From Oxalicibacterium faecigallinarum (GTDB lineage: Bacteria; Pseudomonadota; Gammaproteobacteria; Burkholderiales; Burkholderiaceae_D), in NCBI RefSeq assembly GCF_014635705.1, contig NZ_BMDI01000002.1, forward strand, positions 310,001-374,000: a DNA stretch of 64,000 nucleotides, written 5' to 3'. Numbering within the stretch: the first letter of the stretch is position 1; every line of letters starts with the position of its first letter. The notes under the pieces were generated by a model. It saw only the letters and a list, made by a program, of their open reading frames with translations, did not search any database and was not told the DNA's origin. Positions 41,404-49,058 of the stretch are shown here, piece by piece. A program made the position numbers and the translations under genes.

Positions 41404-41430
41404 AAAACAAGTTGCAAAGACAAGCTGAAA

Positions 41431-41466
41431 AACAAAAACGCCCGCGTGACGCGGGCGTTTTTGTTT
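41431..41466. terminator. Bidirectional terminator between the transglycosylase and SWIB genes
   Basis: A long perfect GC-rich stem (41431-41446 with 41450-41465) around a very short loop has A and T runs on both sides and serves both convergent genes. Confidence 0.92.
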
Positions 41467-41478
41467 GGCTATCAGATA

Positions 41479-41919
41479 TTACTTCAGATGTGCCGAGATG
41501 AGTTTGGTCATTTCGAACATTGAAACTTGCTTCTTGCCGCCAAAAACAGCTTTCAATTTTTCATCCGCATCGATCATGCGTTTGTTGGCTTCATTCTGCA
41601 GTTTGAATTTCTTGATATAGTCCCAGACCTTCTTCGTGATTTCGGTACGTGGTGCTGGATTTGCGCCGATGACGGCTGCCAACACTGCGGAAGGGGTAAC
41701 TGGCTTCATGAAGGCGGCGTTTGGCTTGCGAGCTGCTGGCTTTTTCGCTGCGACTTTCTTAGCGGCTGGTTTTTTTGCGGCTACTTTTTTGGCTGGCGCG
41801 GCTTTTTTGGCCGGTGCTGCCTTTTTAGCTGGTGCTGCTTTTTTTGCTGCTACTGGTTTCTTTGCAGCTGGTTTCTTGGCGGCCGTTTTAGTGGCCGCTG
41901 GTTTTTTGGCTGTTGCCAT
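41479..41919 (-). CDS. SWIB/MDM2 domain protein with histone H1-like tail
   Basis: A 146-residue two-part protein. Residues 1-65 are lysine/alanine/proline-rich repeats ([16 protein letters not shown]), like the tail of eukaryotic histone H1 and bacterial HctB/AlgP proteins. Residues 70-146 form a SWIB/MDM2 domain, including ITKKVWDYIKKFKLQNEANKR and VSMFEMTKLISAHL. SWIB domains occur in eukaryotic chromatin remodellers and chlamydiae. The likely role is DNA binding or nucleoid organisation, inferred from composition. GGAGG before ATG 41919 fixes the start. It opens MATAKKPAA, as does the H1-like gene at 53738. Confidence 0.88.
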   Translation of the reverse strand: MATAKKPAATKTAAKKPAAKKPVAAKKAAPAKKAAPAKKAAPAKKVAAKKPAAKKVAAKKPAARKPNAAFMKPVTPSAVLAAVIGANPAPRTEITKKVWDYIKKFKLQNEANKRMIDADEKLKAVFGGKKQVSMFEMTKLISAHLK

Positions 41920-42236
41920 CTTAAAGCCTCCTTCACAAAGTGTTGGGAAATTGCGCCAATTCACGCAACGCTAATAGTGGTGCGGTTTTTACTGCCATGC
42001 AAGTGTTTTTTATAAGCGAACAGGGTGTTTTGTCGGCTGCTAGCCACGCCGATCACACAGAGGGGAAACAGGGGATGATCGATTGATTGATCAAGGATGT
42101 GAAAGAAGCGTGATTTGTTTGCGAAGAAGGTGAGCGATTTTTTGATTGCTTGCAAATCGCGGGTACGTAAATACCTGATTCAAAAAACAAAAAGCCCGCT
42201 CATATGAACGGGCTCTATATACACAGCACTGTTTGT
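41920..42236. other. Intergenic region between the SWIB gene and ffh
   Basis: About 317 bases with no supported gene. The right end holds the ffh terminator (42182-42214). A 7-bp stem at 42134-42140/42154-42160 and AT-rich sequence lie between, presumably including the SWIB gene promoter on the minus strand; no clear hexamer pair was found. Confidence 0.5.
42182..42214 (-). terminator. Terminator of ffh (minus strand)
   Basis: On the minus strand a 9-bp stem (one G-U pair) with a 4-base loop is followed by CTTTTTGTTTTTT, just after the ffh stop. Confidence 0.87.
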
Positions 42237-43604
42237 CTAGCGCATGCCGGGCATCATGCCTTTCATGCCGCGCATGAGCTTGGCCAGATTGCCACCCTTG
42301 AGTTTTTTCATCATGGTTTGCATTTGTTCGAACTGGTTGAGCATGCGGTTGACTTCCTGCACCTGCACGCCGGCACCGGCAGCGATGCGGCGTTTGCGGG
42401 ATGCCTTGATCAGGTCTGGTTTGGCACGCTCTGCTGGGGTCATTGAATTGATGATGCCTTCCATGCGTGCCACCTGTTTGTCGGCCATGCCCATGTTCGC
42501 GTTGCCGGCAGCCATCTGTAACTGCGCAGGCAATTTGTCCATCAGATTGGCCATGCCGCCCATTTTTTTCATCTGTGCCAGTTGCAGCTGAAAATCGGTC
42601 AGGTCGAATTTGCCGCCGCCCTTGATTTTCTGTGCCAGACCTTGTGCAGCTTCGACATCGACACCTTTGCGGGCTTCTTCAACCAGCGCCAGAATGTCGC
42701 CCATGCCGAGAATGCGATCGGCCATCCGTGCCGGATCGAAGGCTTCCAGGCCATCCATTTTTTCTGCCACACCGGCGAACTTGATCGGCTTGCCGGTAAT
42801 GTGGCGTACGGACAGCGCCGCGCCGCCGCGCGAATCACCATCCAGTTTGGTCAGTACGACGCCGGTCAGCGGCAGCGCATCGCTAAAAGCCTTGGCCGTA
42901 TTGATCGCATCCTGACCAAGCATGGCATCGACCACGAACAGCGTTTCGATCGGATTGACGGCCTCGTGCAGCGCACGAATTTCCTGCATCATCGCTTCAT
43001 CAATACCCAGCCGGCCGGCAGTATCGATAATCAGCACATCATGATAGTGACGCTTGGCGTGATCGAGCGCGGCACGTGCAATGTCCACCGGCTTGTCCGT
43101 CGATTGCGACGGAAAGAAGTCGGCGCCAACCTGTTCAGTCACGGTCTGTAACTGACCGATTGCGGCCGGACGATAGACGTCCGCGGAGACCGTCAGAACT
43201 TTCTTTTTCTTTTGCTCGCGCAAATACTTGGCCAGCTTGCCGACGGTGGTGGTTTTACCGGCGCCTTGCAGGCCGGCCATCAGAATGATGGCGGGAGGCT
43301 GTGTGGCAAAGTTGAGCTGGGTGGCTTCGCGTCCGAGATCGGCACCCATCAGGGTTGCCAGCTCGCGCTGCACCACGCCAACCAGTGCCTGACCAGGCGT
43401 CAGGGAGCCAATGACGTCTTCGCCCATGGCTTTTTCTTTGACACGGCTGATGAACTCGCGCACGGCTGGCAAGGCGACGTCAGCCTCCAGCAGGGCGAGG
43501 CGCACTTCGCGCAGCATGTCGGCGGTGTTGGCTTCGGTCAGACGAGCCTCGCCGCGCATGGTTTTGACGGCCTTGGCTAGGCGTTGAGTGAGATTGTCGA
43601 GCAT
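42237..43604 (-). CDS. ffh: Signal recognition particle protein Ffh
   Basis: SRP54-family GTPase that binds signal sequences of nascent membrane proteins together with 4.5S RNA. The N domain is at about 1-90. The G domain has G1 GLQGAGKTTT at 111-120, IIDTAGRLGIDE near 193-204 and TKLDGDSRGGAALS near 251-264. The methionine-rich M domain ends MRGMKGMMPGMR. ATG 43604 gives 455 residues and the family start MLDNLTQRL; the in-frame extension upstream is not conserved. It is divergent from the CcsA-like gene. Confidence 0.97.
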   Translation of the reverse strand: MLDNLTQRLAKAVKTMRGEARLTEANTADMLREVRLALLEADVALPAVREFISRVKEKAMGEDVIGSLTPGQALVGVVQRELATLMGADLGREATQLNFATQPPAIILMAGLQGAGKTTTVGKLAKYLREQKKKKVLTVSADVYRPAAIGQLQTVTEQVGADFFPSQSTDKPVDIARAALDHAKRHYHDVLIIDTAGRLGIDEAMMQEIRALHEAVNPIETLFVVDAMLGQDAINTAKAFSDALPLTGVVLTKLDGDSRGGAALSVRHITGKPIKFAGVAEKMDGLEAFDPARMADRILGMGDILALVEEARKGVDVEAAQGLAQKIKGGGKFDLTDFQLQLAQMKKMGGMANLMDKLPAQLQMAAGNANMGMADKQVARMEGIINSMTPAERAKPDLIKASRKRRIAAGAGVQVQEVNRMLNQFEQMQTMMKKLKGGNLAKLMRGMKGMMPGMR

Positions 43605-43834
43605 GATGATGTAATCGGTAAGCCTGCGATCGTCGACAGAGCGACGGAAAGGTAGCATTTTACCTGATGCGCGCATGCGAATTGCTTAGTTCGGTACAAG
43701 CGACTTTGTCGCAAGCGGGGGCAAGGCATGACGTAAAGGCAAGATCGGGATGGCTGCCCCGCATCAATATTGACCGCAGTTCTGTAAGGGTTTTGCGCAC
43801 AGATTGTGCGGTGACATGGTGTAAACTGAAGCGA

Positions 43835-44644
43835 ATGTATACCTTCCTCTTTGTGCTGGCTGCGCTGTGTTACGCGGCATGTGCTTTTCTCCCATCGCAT
43901 AAGCGTCAGATCATTGCCGTCGGTGTCTTGGCGGGCTGGTTGCTGCATGGAGCGGCGCTATGGATGGATGTGATCGCGCCGAGTGCCTTACGCACGGGTT
44001 TTGCCATCATGTTGTCGGCAACCTTGTGGATTTCGGTCGCTGCATATTGGCTGGAGAACAGAAATTTCACGCTGGATGGTTTGCGAATTCTGGTGCTGCC
44101 GTGTGCGGCGCTGGCGGTTTTGCTGCCCTTGATGTTTCCGGGGAACGTCGTGCCGCTAGAAGGCAAATCAGCTCTTTTTCCTTGGCACGTTGCGATCGCA
44201 ACGCTGGCCTACAGCACGCTGACCATCGCGGCCTTTCACGCCATTCTCATGATGGTGCAAGAGTCAAAACTGCATACGCGTCTGCATGACCGCAAGACGG
44301 GCTTGTTTGCGCTGGCCATTGATCGTTTGCCGGCCTTGCTGACGATGGAAAAGTTGCTGTTCCGTTTGATCGGTTTCGGTTTCATTCTGCTGACATTGAC
44401 GGTGCTGTCCGGCGTGGTCTTTTCCGAAGAAATTTTTGGCCGGGCCTTCAAATGGGATCACAAGACGACCTTCAGCATGCTGTCGTGGATGTTGTTTGGC
44501 ATCTTGCTGGCAGGACGACATTTGCGGGGGTGGCGCGGCAGGACAGCCTTGACGTTTACGTTAAGCGGTTTCGGCATGTTGCTGCTGGCTTATGTCGGGA
44601 GTCGCTTTGTTCTTGAAGTAGTGTTGCAAAGAGGTGTTGCATGA
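43835..44644 (+). CDS. CcsA/YpjD-like cytochrome c assembly membrane protein
   Basis: A 269-residue integral membrane protein with about eight membrane segments, of the CcmC/CcsA-like 'cytochrome c assembly protein' family. The tryptophan-rich FKWDHKTTFSMLSWMLFG segment near 210-227 and the histidine in FPWHVAIATLAYS near 117-129 are typical of YpjD-type proteins found beside ffh. True cytochrome c maturation is not proven for this subgroup; E. coli YpjD (CorE) has been linked to cobalt sensitivity. The start at 43835 follows the family; the frame extends 56 codons upstream without similarity. It overlaps the PP0621 gene by 4 bases. Confidence 0.8.
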   Translation: MYTFLFVLAALCYAACAFLPSHKRQIIAVGVLAGWLLHGAALWMDVIAPSALRTGFAIMLSATLWISVAAYWLENRNFTLDGLRILVLPCAALAVLLPLMFPGNVVPLEGKSALFPWHVAIATLAYSTLTIAAFHAILMMVQESKLHTRLHDRKTGLFALAIDRLPALLTMEKLLFRLIGFGFILLTLTVLSGVVFSEEIFGRAFKWDHKTTFSMLSWMLFGILLAGRHLRGWRGRTALTFTLSGFGMLLLAYVGSRFVLEVVLQRGVA

Positions 44645-44916
44645 AGTTGCTGGCGTGGGCGGTCCTGATTTTTGCGGTTATCTGGGTGCTGCGCAGTAAA
44701 GCCAAGGCAAGAGCAAAGGCCCACGAAGAGGCGCTTGCCGCCGCGCGCCGCGCACAGCAGAACGCGTTTGTACAGATGCCTGATGCTGAGGATGCGGAGG
44801 CGATGGTCTCGTGCGCGCAGTGCGGTGTCCATTTCCCCGCCTCGGAAGCCGTCTATGACGGTGACCGTCAGACTTTCTGCAGTACCGAGCACCGTCAATT
44901 GCACAACGGGCGTTGA
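44641..44916 (+). CDS. PP0621 family small membrane protein with cysteine motif
   Basis: A 91-residue protein with one N-terminal membrane segment (residues 2-17), a charged helical stretch, and a C-terminal zinc-binding-like module: CAQCGVHFPASEAVYDGDRQTFCSTEHRQLH (quoted in parts: CAQC near 58-61, FCSTEH near 79-84). This matches the PP0621 family, function unknown. It overlaps the previous gene by 4 bases and precedes pilS by 3 bases, so all three probably share a transcript. Confidence 0.8.
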   Translation: MKLLAWAVLIFAVIWVLRSKAKARAKAHEEALAAARRAQQNAFVQMPDAEDAEAMVSCAQCGVHFPASEAVYDGDRQTFCSTEHRQLHNGR

Positions 44917-44919
44917 CGC

Positions 44920-46617
44920 ATGAATCCTGCCGTCGCCATGGTTACGGACGTCCGTGAGACGTTCTGGCGCACACTGCAGACTTTCGCATTTACGCGAACC
45001 CTGATCGTTGCTGTCCTGCTTGGCTATTTTGGCTGGGCCAATCCCAAGGCGGCACACGGCAATGGCTATTTCTGGATCATTTGTCTTGCCTACATGCTGC
45101 TGGCGCTGGGATTTGTTCTCTTGGCATCCTACTGGCGGCGACGTTTCCTGTTGCAGGTTTCGGTACAGATCATGGTCGATCTGGCCGCGATTACGCTGTT
45201 ATATATGGCAGTGGGTGGCTTGCGCAGTGGCTTGGCCATTCTTTATCTCTTTCCCCTTGCCGGCGGCGCGATTCTGGCACCGCTGGTCATGGCCCTGTTT
45301 TTTGTCTCCGTCGCCACGTTTGCGATGCTGGCCGAAAATGGCTACCAGCTCCTCAACGACAATGGCGATATTTCGTCGACCCAGGTTGGTCTGTATTGCG
45401 CAGCGTTTTTCATCATTATCATTGCCATCAATCGACTGGCAGATCGACTCATCAAACAGGAGTCGCTCGCGCAGGGGCGCGGTAAGGCACTACAGGTGCA
45501 GCAGGCAATCAACCGGCTGGTCATCGAAGATATGGATGACGGTATTCTGGTGGTGGACCGAAACGGACGGATTTTGACCGGCAATCCGGCGGCAGAACGT
45601 TTGCTTGGTTTGTCCATCACCAAACAGCATGAACGCGGCCGGCTGGACGAAGTGCATGGATTAAGTGCAATCGCCGACGCGTATGACAACTGGCGGGACA
45701 AGGCGAACACGCAGACATCACGGTCGGCGGATCAGCAGGTTTTTGTCCGTATTCAGCCAGTGGTCGAAACCACGCTGCAAAGCAGTACGACCATCATGGC
45801 GGCGCGACGCGAATCATCGACGCATTTGAAACTGCGTTTCGTCCGCGTGGAAAGCAGTGGTGTGCAGGAAGAGCGCGTCGTGATTTTCTTGCAGGATGTG
45901 ACGGAAATCGAAAACCAGGCGCAACAACTCAAGCTGGCGTCAATGGGACGACTGACTGCCAGTATTGCGCATGAGGTGCGTAATCCCCTGTCGGCGATTG
46001 GTCATGCCGCGGCACTCTTGAATGAGGATGAAACGGATACGGCGCGCAAGCGCTTGCTGAAGATTGTGCAGGACAATGTGGCGCGTCTGAATCGCATGAT
46101 TGAGGACATTCTCAAACTGTCACGCAAGGCGAATCACGATCCATTGCCGCTGGAAATATCAACCCTGATCCACGAATTGGTCGCGGAATTGCGAGAAATG
46201 AGTGGGGTGAAGGACGGTGTCATTGCAGTCACCGTACCAGCGTCTGTACATGTCCGCTTCGATCCTCTGCATTTGCGCGAGATCATCTTGAACTTGCTGA
46301 CAAATGCGTTACGCTACGCAAGTGGCAAGCCGGGCAGTATCCACTTGCGTTTGCTGGCAGTTGCTGGTCATCGTGCAGAGCTGCATGTACAGGATGATGG
46401 TCCGCAAATGTCGCCGACGGTGCGTGCGCATTTGTTCGAGCCCTTTTACACCACGTCAAGCAAGGGCACCGGACTTGGCCTTTATCTTGCACGTGAGTTG
46501 TGTCTGAATAATGGAGCCAAGCTGAATTACGAATATCGGAGCGACGACGAATTGGCGCTGCCATCCGGCCGCTTTGTCATCAGCTTTGCGGCTGAACAAG
46601 ACTTGAATCAACCATGA
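44920..46617 (+). CDS. pilS: Sensor histidine kinase PilS
   Basis: Membrane sensor kinase controlling type IV pilin expression with PilR. Six hydrophobic segments fill about residues 28-172, then come a PAS domain (about 190-330) and the HisKA/HATPase core. The phosphoacceptor His351 is in SIAHEVRNPLSAIGH, the N box is ILNLLTNALRYA near 453, and the G boxes are VQDDGPQ and GTGLGLYLA. The long PAS region holds an insertion-like stretch at 258-300. Length is 565 residues. In Pseudomonas, PilS senses pilin in the membrane; here that is inferred. pilR follows after 19 bases. Confidence 0.92.
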   Translation: MNPAVAMVTDVRETFWRTLQTFAFTRTLIVAVLLGYFGWANPKAAHGNGYFWIICLAYMLLALGFVLLASYWRRRFLLQVSVQIMVDLAAITLLYMAVGGLRSGLAILYLFPLAGGAILAPLVMALFFVSVATFAMLAENGYQLLNDNGDISSTQVGLYCAAFFIIIIAINRLADRLIKQESLAQGRGKALQVQQAINRLVIEDMDDGILVVDRNGRILTGNPAAERLLGLSITKQHERGRLDEVHGLSAIADAYDNWRDKANTQTSRSADQQVFVRIQPVVETTLQSSTTIMAARRESSTHLKLRFVRVESSGVQEERVVIFLQDVTEIENQAQQLKLASMGRLTASIAHEVRNPLSAIGHAAALLNEDETDTARKRLLKIVQDNVARLNRMIEDILKLSRKANHDPLPLEISTLIHELVAELREMSGVKDGVIAVTVPASVHVRFDPLHLREIILNLLTNALRYASGKPGSIHLRLLAVAGHRAELHVQDDGPQMSPTVRAHLFEPFYTTSSKGTGLGLYLARELCLNNGAKLNYEYRSDDELALPSGRFVISFAAEQDLNQP

Positions 46618-46636
46618 ACAAGGGTCTTCCAGAATC

Positions 46637-48094
46637 ATGAGCACGCCACGTATTCTGATCGTTGACGATGAGGCGGATCTGCGTGAACTGCTCGAAATCA
46701 CGCTCATTCGTATGGGGCTGGATGTGGACAGTGCCGACACGCTGACCGCAGCGCGGGGCTATTTGCAGCAACAAAAATATGCATTGGTATTGACCGACAT
46801 GCGTTTGCCGGATGGGCAGGGTATCGACCTGGTCTGCGAGATTGCTGCAATGGAGAAAAGTCCGCCGGTTGCCGTGATTACCGCGTTTGGCAGCGCGGAC
46901 AACGCGGTAGCAGCATTGAAGGCAGGCGCGTTTGACTATCTTTCCAAGCCCGTGGGTTTGGAACAATTGCGGACCATGGTGCGTACGGCGTTGCGTATCA
47001 GTGAGAAAGCGCCGGCCATGGCGGGCAATGCGCGCGCGCGGACGTCCATCCCATTGCGGTTGATGGGCGAATCGGAAGTCATGCAGGCATTGCGGGCGCA
47101 AATTGCCAAACTGGCGCGCAGTATGGCGCCGGTCGCCATCAGCGGTGAATCCGGCAGCGGCAAGGAACTGGCTGCGCGGGATATCCATGCACAGAGCGCA
47201 CGTTCTGACAAACCGTTTATTGCAGTCAATTGTGGCGCCATCCCCGAAGCCTTGATGGAGGCTGAATTCTTCGGCTATCGCAAAGGTGCTTTTACCGGTG
47301 CCAGCGAAGATCGCGATGGCTTCTTCCAGGCGGCGCATGGTGGAACCTTGCTGCTTGATGAGGTGGCGGATTTGCCGCTGGCCATGCAAGTCAAGCTCCT
47401 GCGTGCGATTCAGGAGCGCCGCGTACGCAAGGTGGGAGCGACGACAGAAGAGCCGGTTGATGTGCGCATCATCAGCGCGACGCACCAGAATCTGCATGCG
47501 TGCGTGCAGAAGGGCAGTTTCCGGCAGGATTTGTACTATCGTCTCAATGTGATCGAATTGTCCTTGCCGCCATTGCGAGAGCGATTGGCAGATATTGGCT
47601 TGTTGTCGGAAGCCATTCTGGCACGATTAAGCCCAGGCACGCCCGCATCGTTAGCACCGGACGCACTGGCTGCATTGCGGTCGTATCGCTTTCCCGGCAA
47701 CGTACGCGAGCTGGAAAATATTCTGGAGCGGGCACTGGCGTTTGCCAATAACGGCAAGATAGAGCAAGAAGATCTGTTGCTGAAAGTGTCCGAAACATCG
47801 GTTTTGCAGGACGTACTATCAGCGACACCGCTGCCCGCACAAAATACTGTAGCCCGGCAGGAGGCAGCAGCAATAACGTCAGGGTTGTCCGATGGTGCGC
47901 CCAAAGATCAGGGTGCAGAAATGGCTTTGCCCGGCTCATTGCCGGATCATCTGGACCAAATCGAACGCGACGTGATCCGGCGGGCACTTGCTAGGACCCA
48001 TTTCAATCGCACGCAGGCAGCAGAGCTGCTCGGCATCAGCTTTCGCCAATTGCGCTATCGCATGCAACGTTTGAATATTCATGAACCGGAGTAA
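46637..48094 (+). CDS. pilR: Sigma-54-dependent response regulator PilR
   Basis: NtrC-family activator of pilin transcription. The receiver domain has the acidic pair near 10-12 and the phosphoacceptor Asp54 (LTDMRLPDG). The AAA+ domain shows Walker A GESGSGKE at 170-177 and the sigma-54 contact loop GAFTGA at 217-222, both intact. The C-terminal Fis-type helix-turn-helix is HFNRTQAAELLGISFRQLRYR at about 455-475. Length is 485 residues. Its usual target, pilA, is not in this window. It overlaps ampD by 14 bases. Confidence 0.94.
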   Translation: MSTPRILIVDDEADLRELLEITLIRMGLDVDSADTLTAARGYLQQQKYALVLTDMRLPDGQGIDLVCEIAAMEKSPPVAVITAFGSADNAVAALKAGAFDYLSKPVGLEQLRTMVRTALRISEKAPAMAGNARARTSIPLRLMGESEVMQALRAQIAKLARSMAPVAISGESGSGKELAARDIHAQSARSDKPFIAVNCGAIPEALMEAEFFGYRKGAFTGASEDRDGFFQAAHGGTLLLDEVADLPLAMQVKLLRAIQERRVRKVGATTEEPVDVRIISATHQNLHACVQKGSFRQDLYYRLNVIELSLPPLRERLADIGLLSEAILARLSPGTPASLAPDALAALRSYRFPGNVRELENILERALAFANNGKIEQEDLLLKVSETSVLQDVLSATPLPAQNTVARQEAAAITSGLSDGAPKDQGAEMALPGSLPDHLDQIERDVIRRALARTHFNRTQAAELLGISFRQLRYRMQRLNIHEPE

Positions 48095-48713
48095 AGTCTT
48101 GGCGCTTCCATCGATTGTGATTGATGATCAGGGCTGGGCAGATAAGGCCGTGCGGATGCCATCGCCGAATTTTGATCAGCGTGCCGATGGCGTGCCGATC
48201 GATTTGCTGGTGGTACACAACATCAGTTTGCCGCCCGGTAAATTTGGCGGCCCTTATATTAGTGATCTGTTTCTCAATCGACTGGACTATGAGGCGCATC
48301 CTTATTTTGACCAGTTGCGCCCTCTGAAGGTGTCGGCGCACTTTCTGATCCGGCGGGACGGAGAGATCATTCAGTTTGTTTCGGCCCGCGATCGTGCCTG
48401 GCACGCAGGCGTTTCGGTTTTCTGCGGCAAGGAGCGCTGCAACGATTTTTCCATTGGTATCGAGATGGAAGGAACGGATGACCAGCCTTTCGAGCCGCGT
48501 CAGTACGAGGCGTTGGTTGCGTTGACGCTGGCCTTGCGGGGAGCCTATCCGCTGAGGAATGTGACAGGCCATGCATACATCGCGCCGGGAAGAAAAACGG
48601 ATCCCGGACCCTTTTTCGACTGGCAGCGTTATCAGCTTGAATACCGGCTGGCAGCAGGAAACCGTCAAGAAAGCGGGGAAATGAGCGACGATCTGCAGTT
48701 TTGTGGAATGTAA
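48081..48713 (+). CDS. ampD: 1,6-anhydro-MurNAc-L-alanine amidase AmpD
   Basis: Cytoplasmic zinc amidase that removes the peptide from anhydro-muropeptides during murein recycling. The amidase_2 core is visible: LLVVHNISLP near 43-52 (zinc His), SAHFLIRRDGEIIQFV near 85-100, RAWHAGVS near 106-113, and GHAYIAPGRKTDPGP near 163-177 (zinc His and Asp). Length is 210 residues with no signal peptide, fitting AmpD rather than a periplasmic amidase. The start is uncertain: ATG 48081 overlaps pilR, while TTG 48099 has a better-spaced GGAGT. Confidence 0.92.
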   Translation: MNRSKVLALPSIVIDDQGWADKAVRMPSPNFDQRADGVPIDLLVVHNISLPPGKFGGPYISDLFLNRLDYEAHPYFDQLRPLKVSAHFLIRRDGEIIQFVSARDRAWHAGVSVFCGKERCNDFSIGIEMEGTDDQPFEPRQYEALVALTLALRGAYPLRNVTGHAYIAPGRKTDPGPFFDWQRYQLEYRLAAGNRQESGEMSDDLQFCGM

Positions 48714-48798
48714 AAAAACAGCGTCGATTTTGCACATTATCTTGACAAAAAATAATCCTGAAAAAGCCTGAGAAAGGCATTGCACATCCTGAATCGAG

Positions 48799-48844
48799 GC
48801 ACTAGAATTAGTGTCAATCGCGGTTTCCGCACTAGATGTAGTGG
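48799..48844 (+). promoter_or_regulatory. Paired NrdR boxes and nrdA promoter
   Basis: Two near-palindromic 16-mers, GCACTAGAATTAGTGT (48799-48814) and GCACTAGATGTAGTGG (48829-48844), lie 30 bp start to start, on the same helix face. They match the NrdR consensus acaCwAtATaTwGtgt well in the CACTA-N4-TAGTG core. TAGAAT at 48803-48808, inside the first box, with TTGCAC at 48780-48785 (17 bp apart) resembles a promoter, so NrdR bound there would block RNA polymerase. nrdR itself is outside the window. Confidence 0.85.
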
Positions 48845-49058
48845 GTTATCGGCGTCATACCTTTTTCGTTTCGCAGGTCCTTTATGGAGATAGAGGCCGC
48901 TTTTATGAAACGAATGCACCAACAAAGCAGCAGAATGGGCAGTGCTTCGCCATGGGCGATCTGGCGCTGCTTCCATGAAGTTTTCGCGAATTGGCATTAG
49001 CCGGTTTTCTCTTAATCAAGCAAGGCAGTATTGCCTGCATCCGCTAGAAGGAGTCTTC

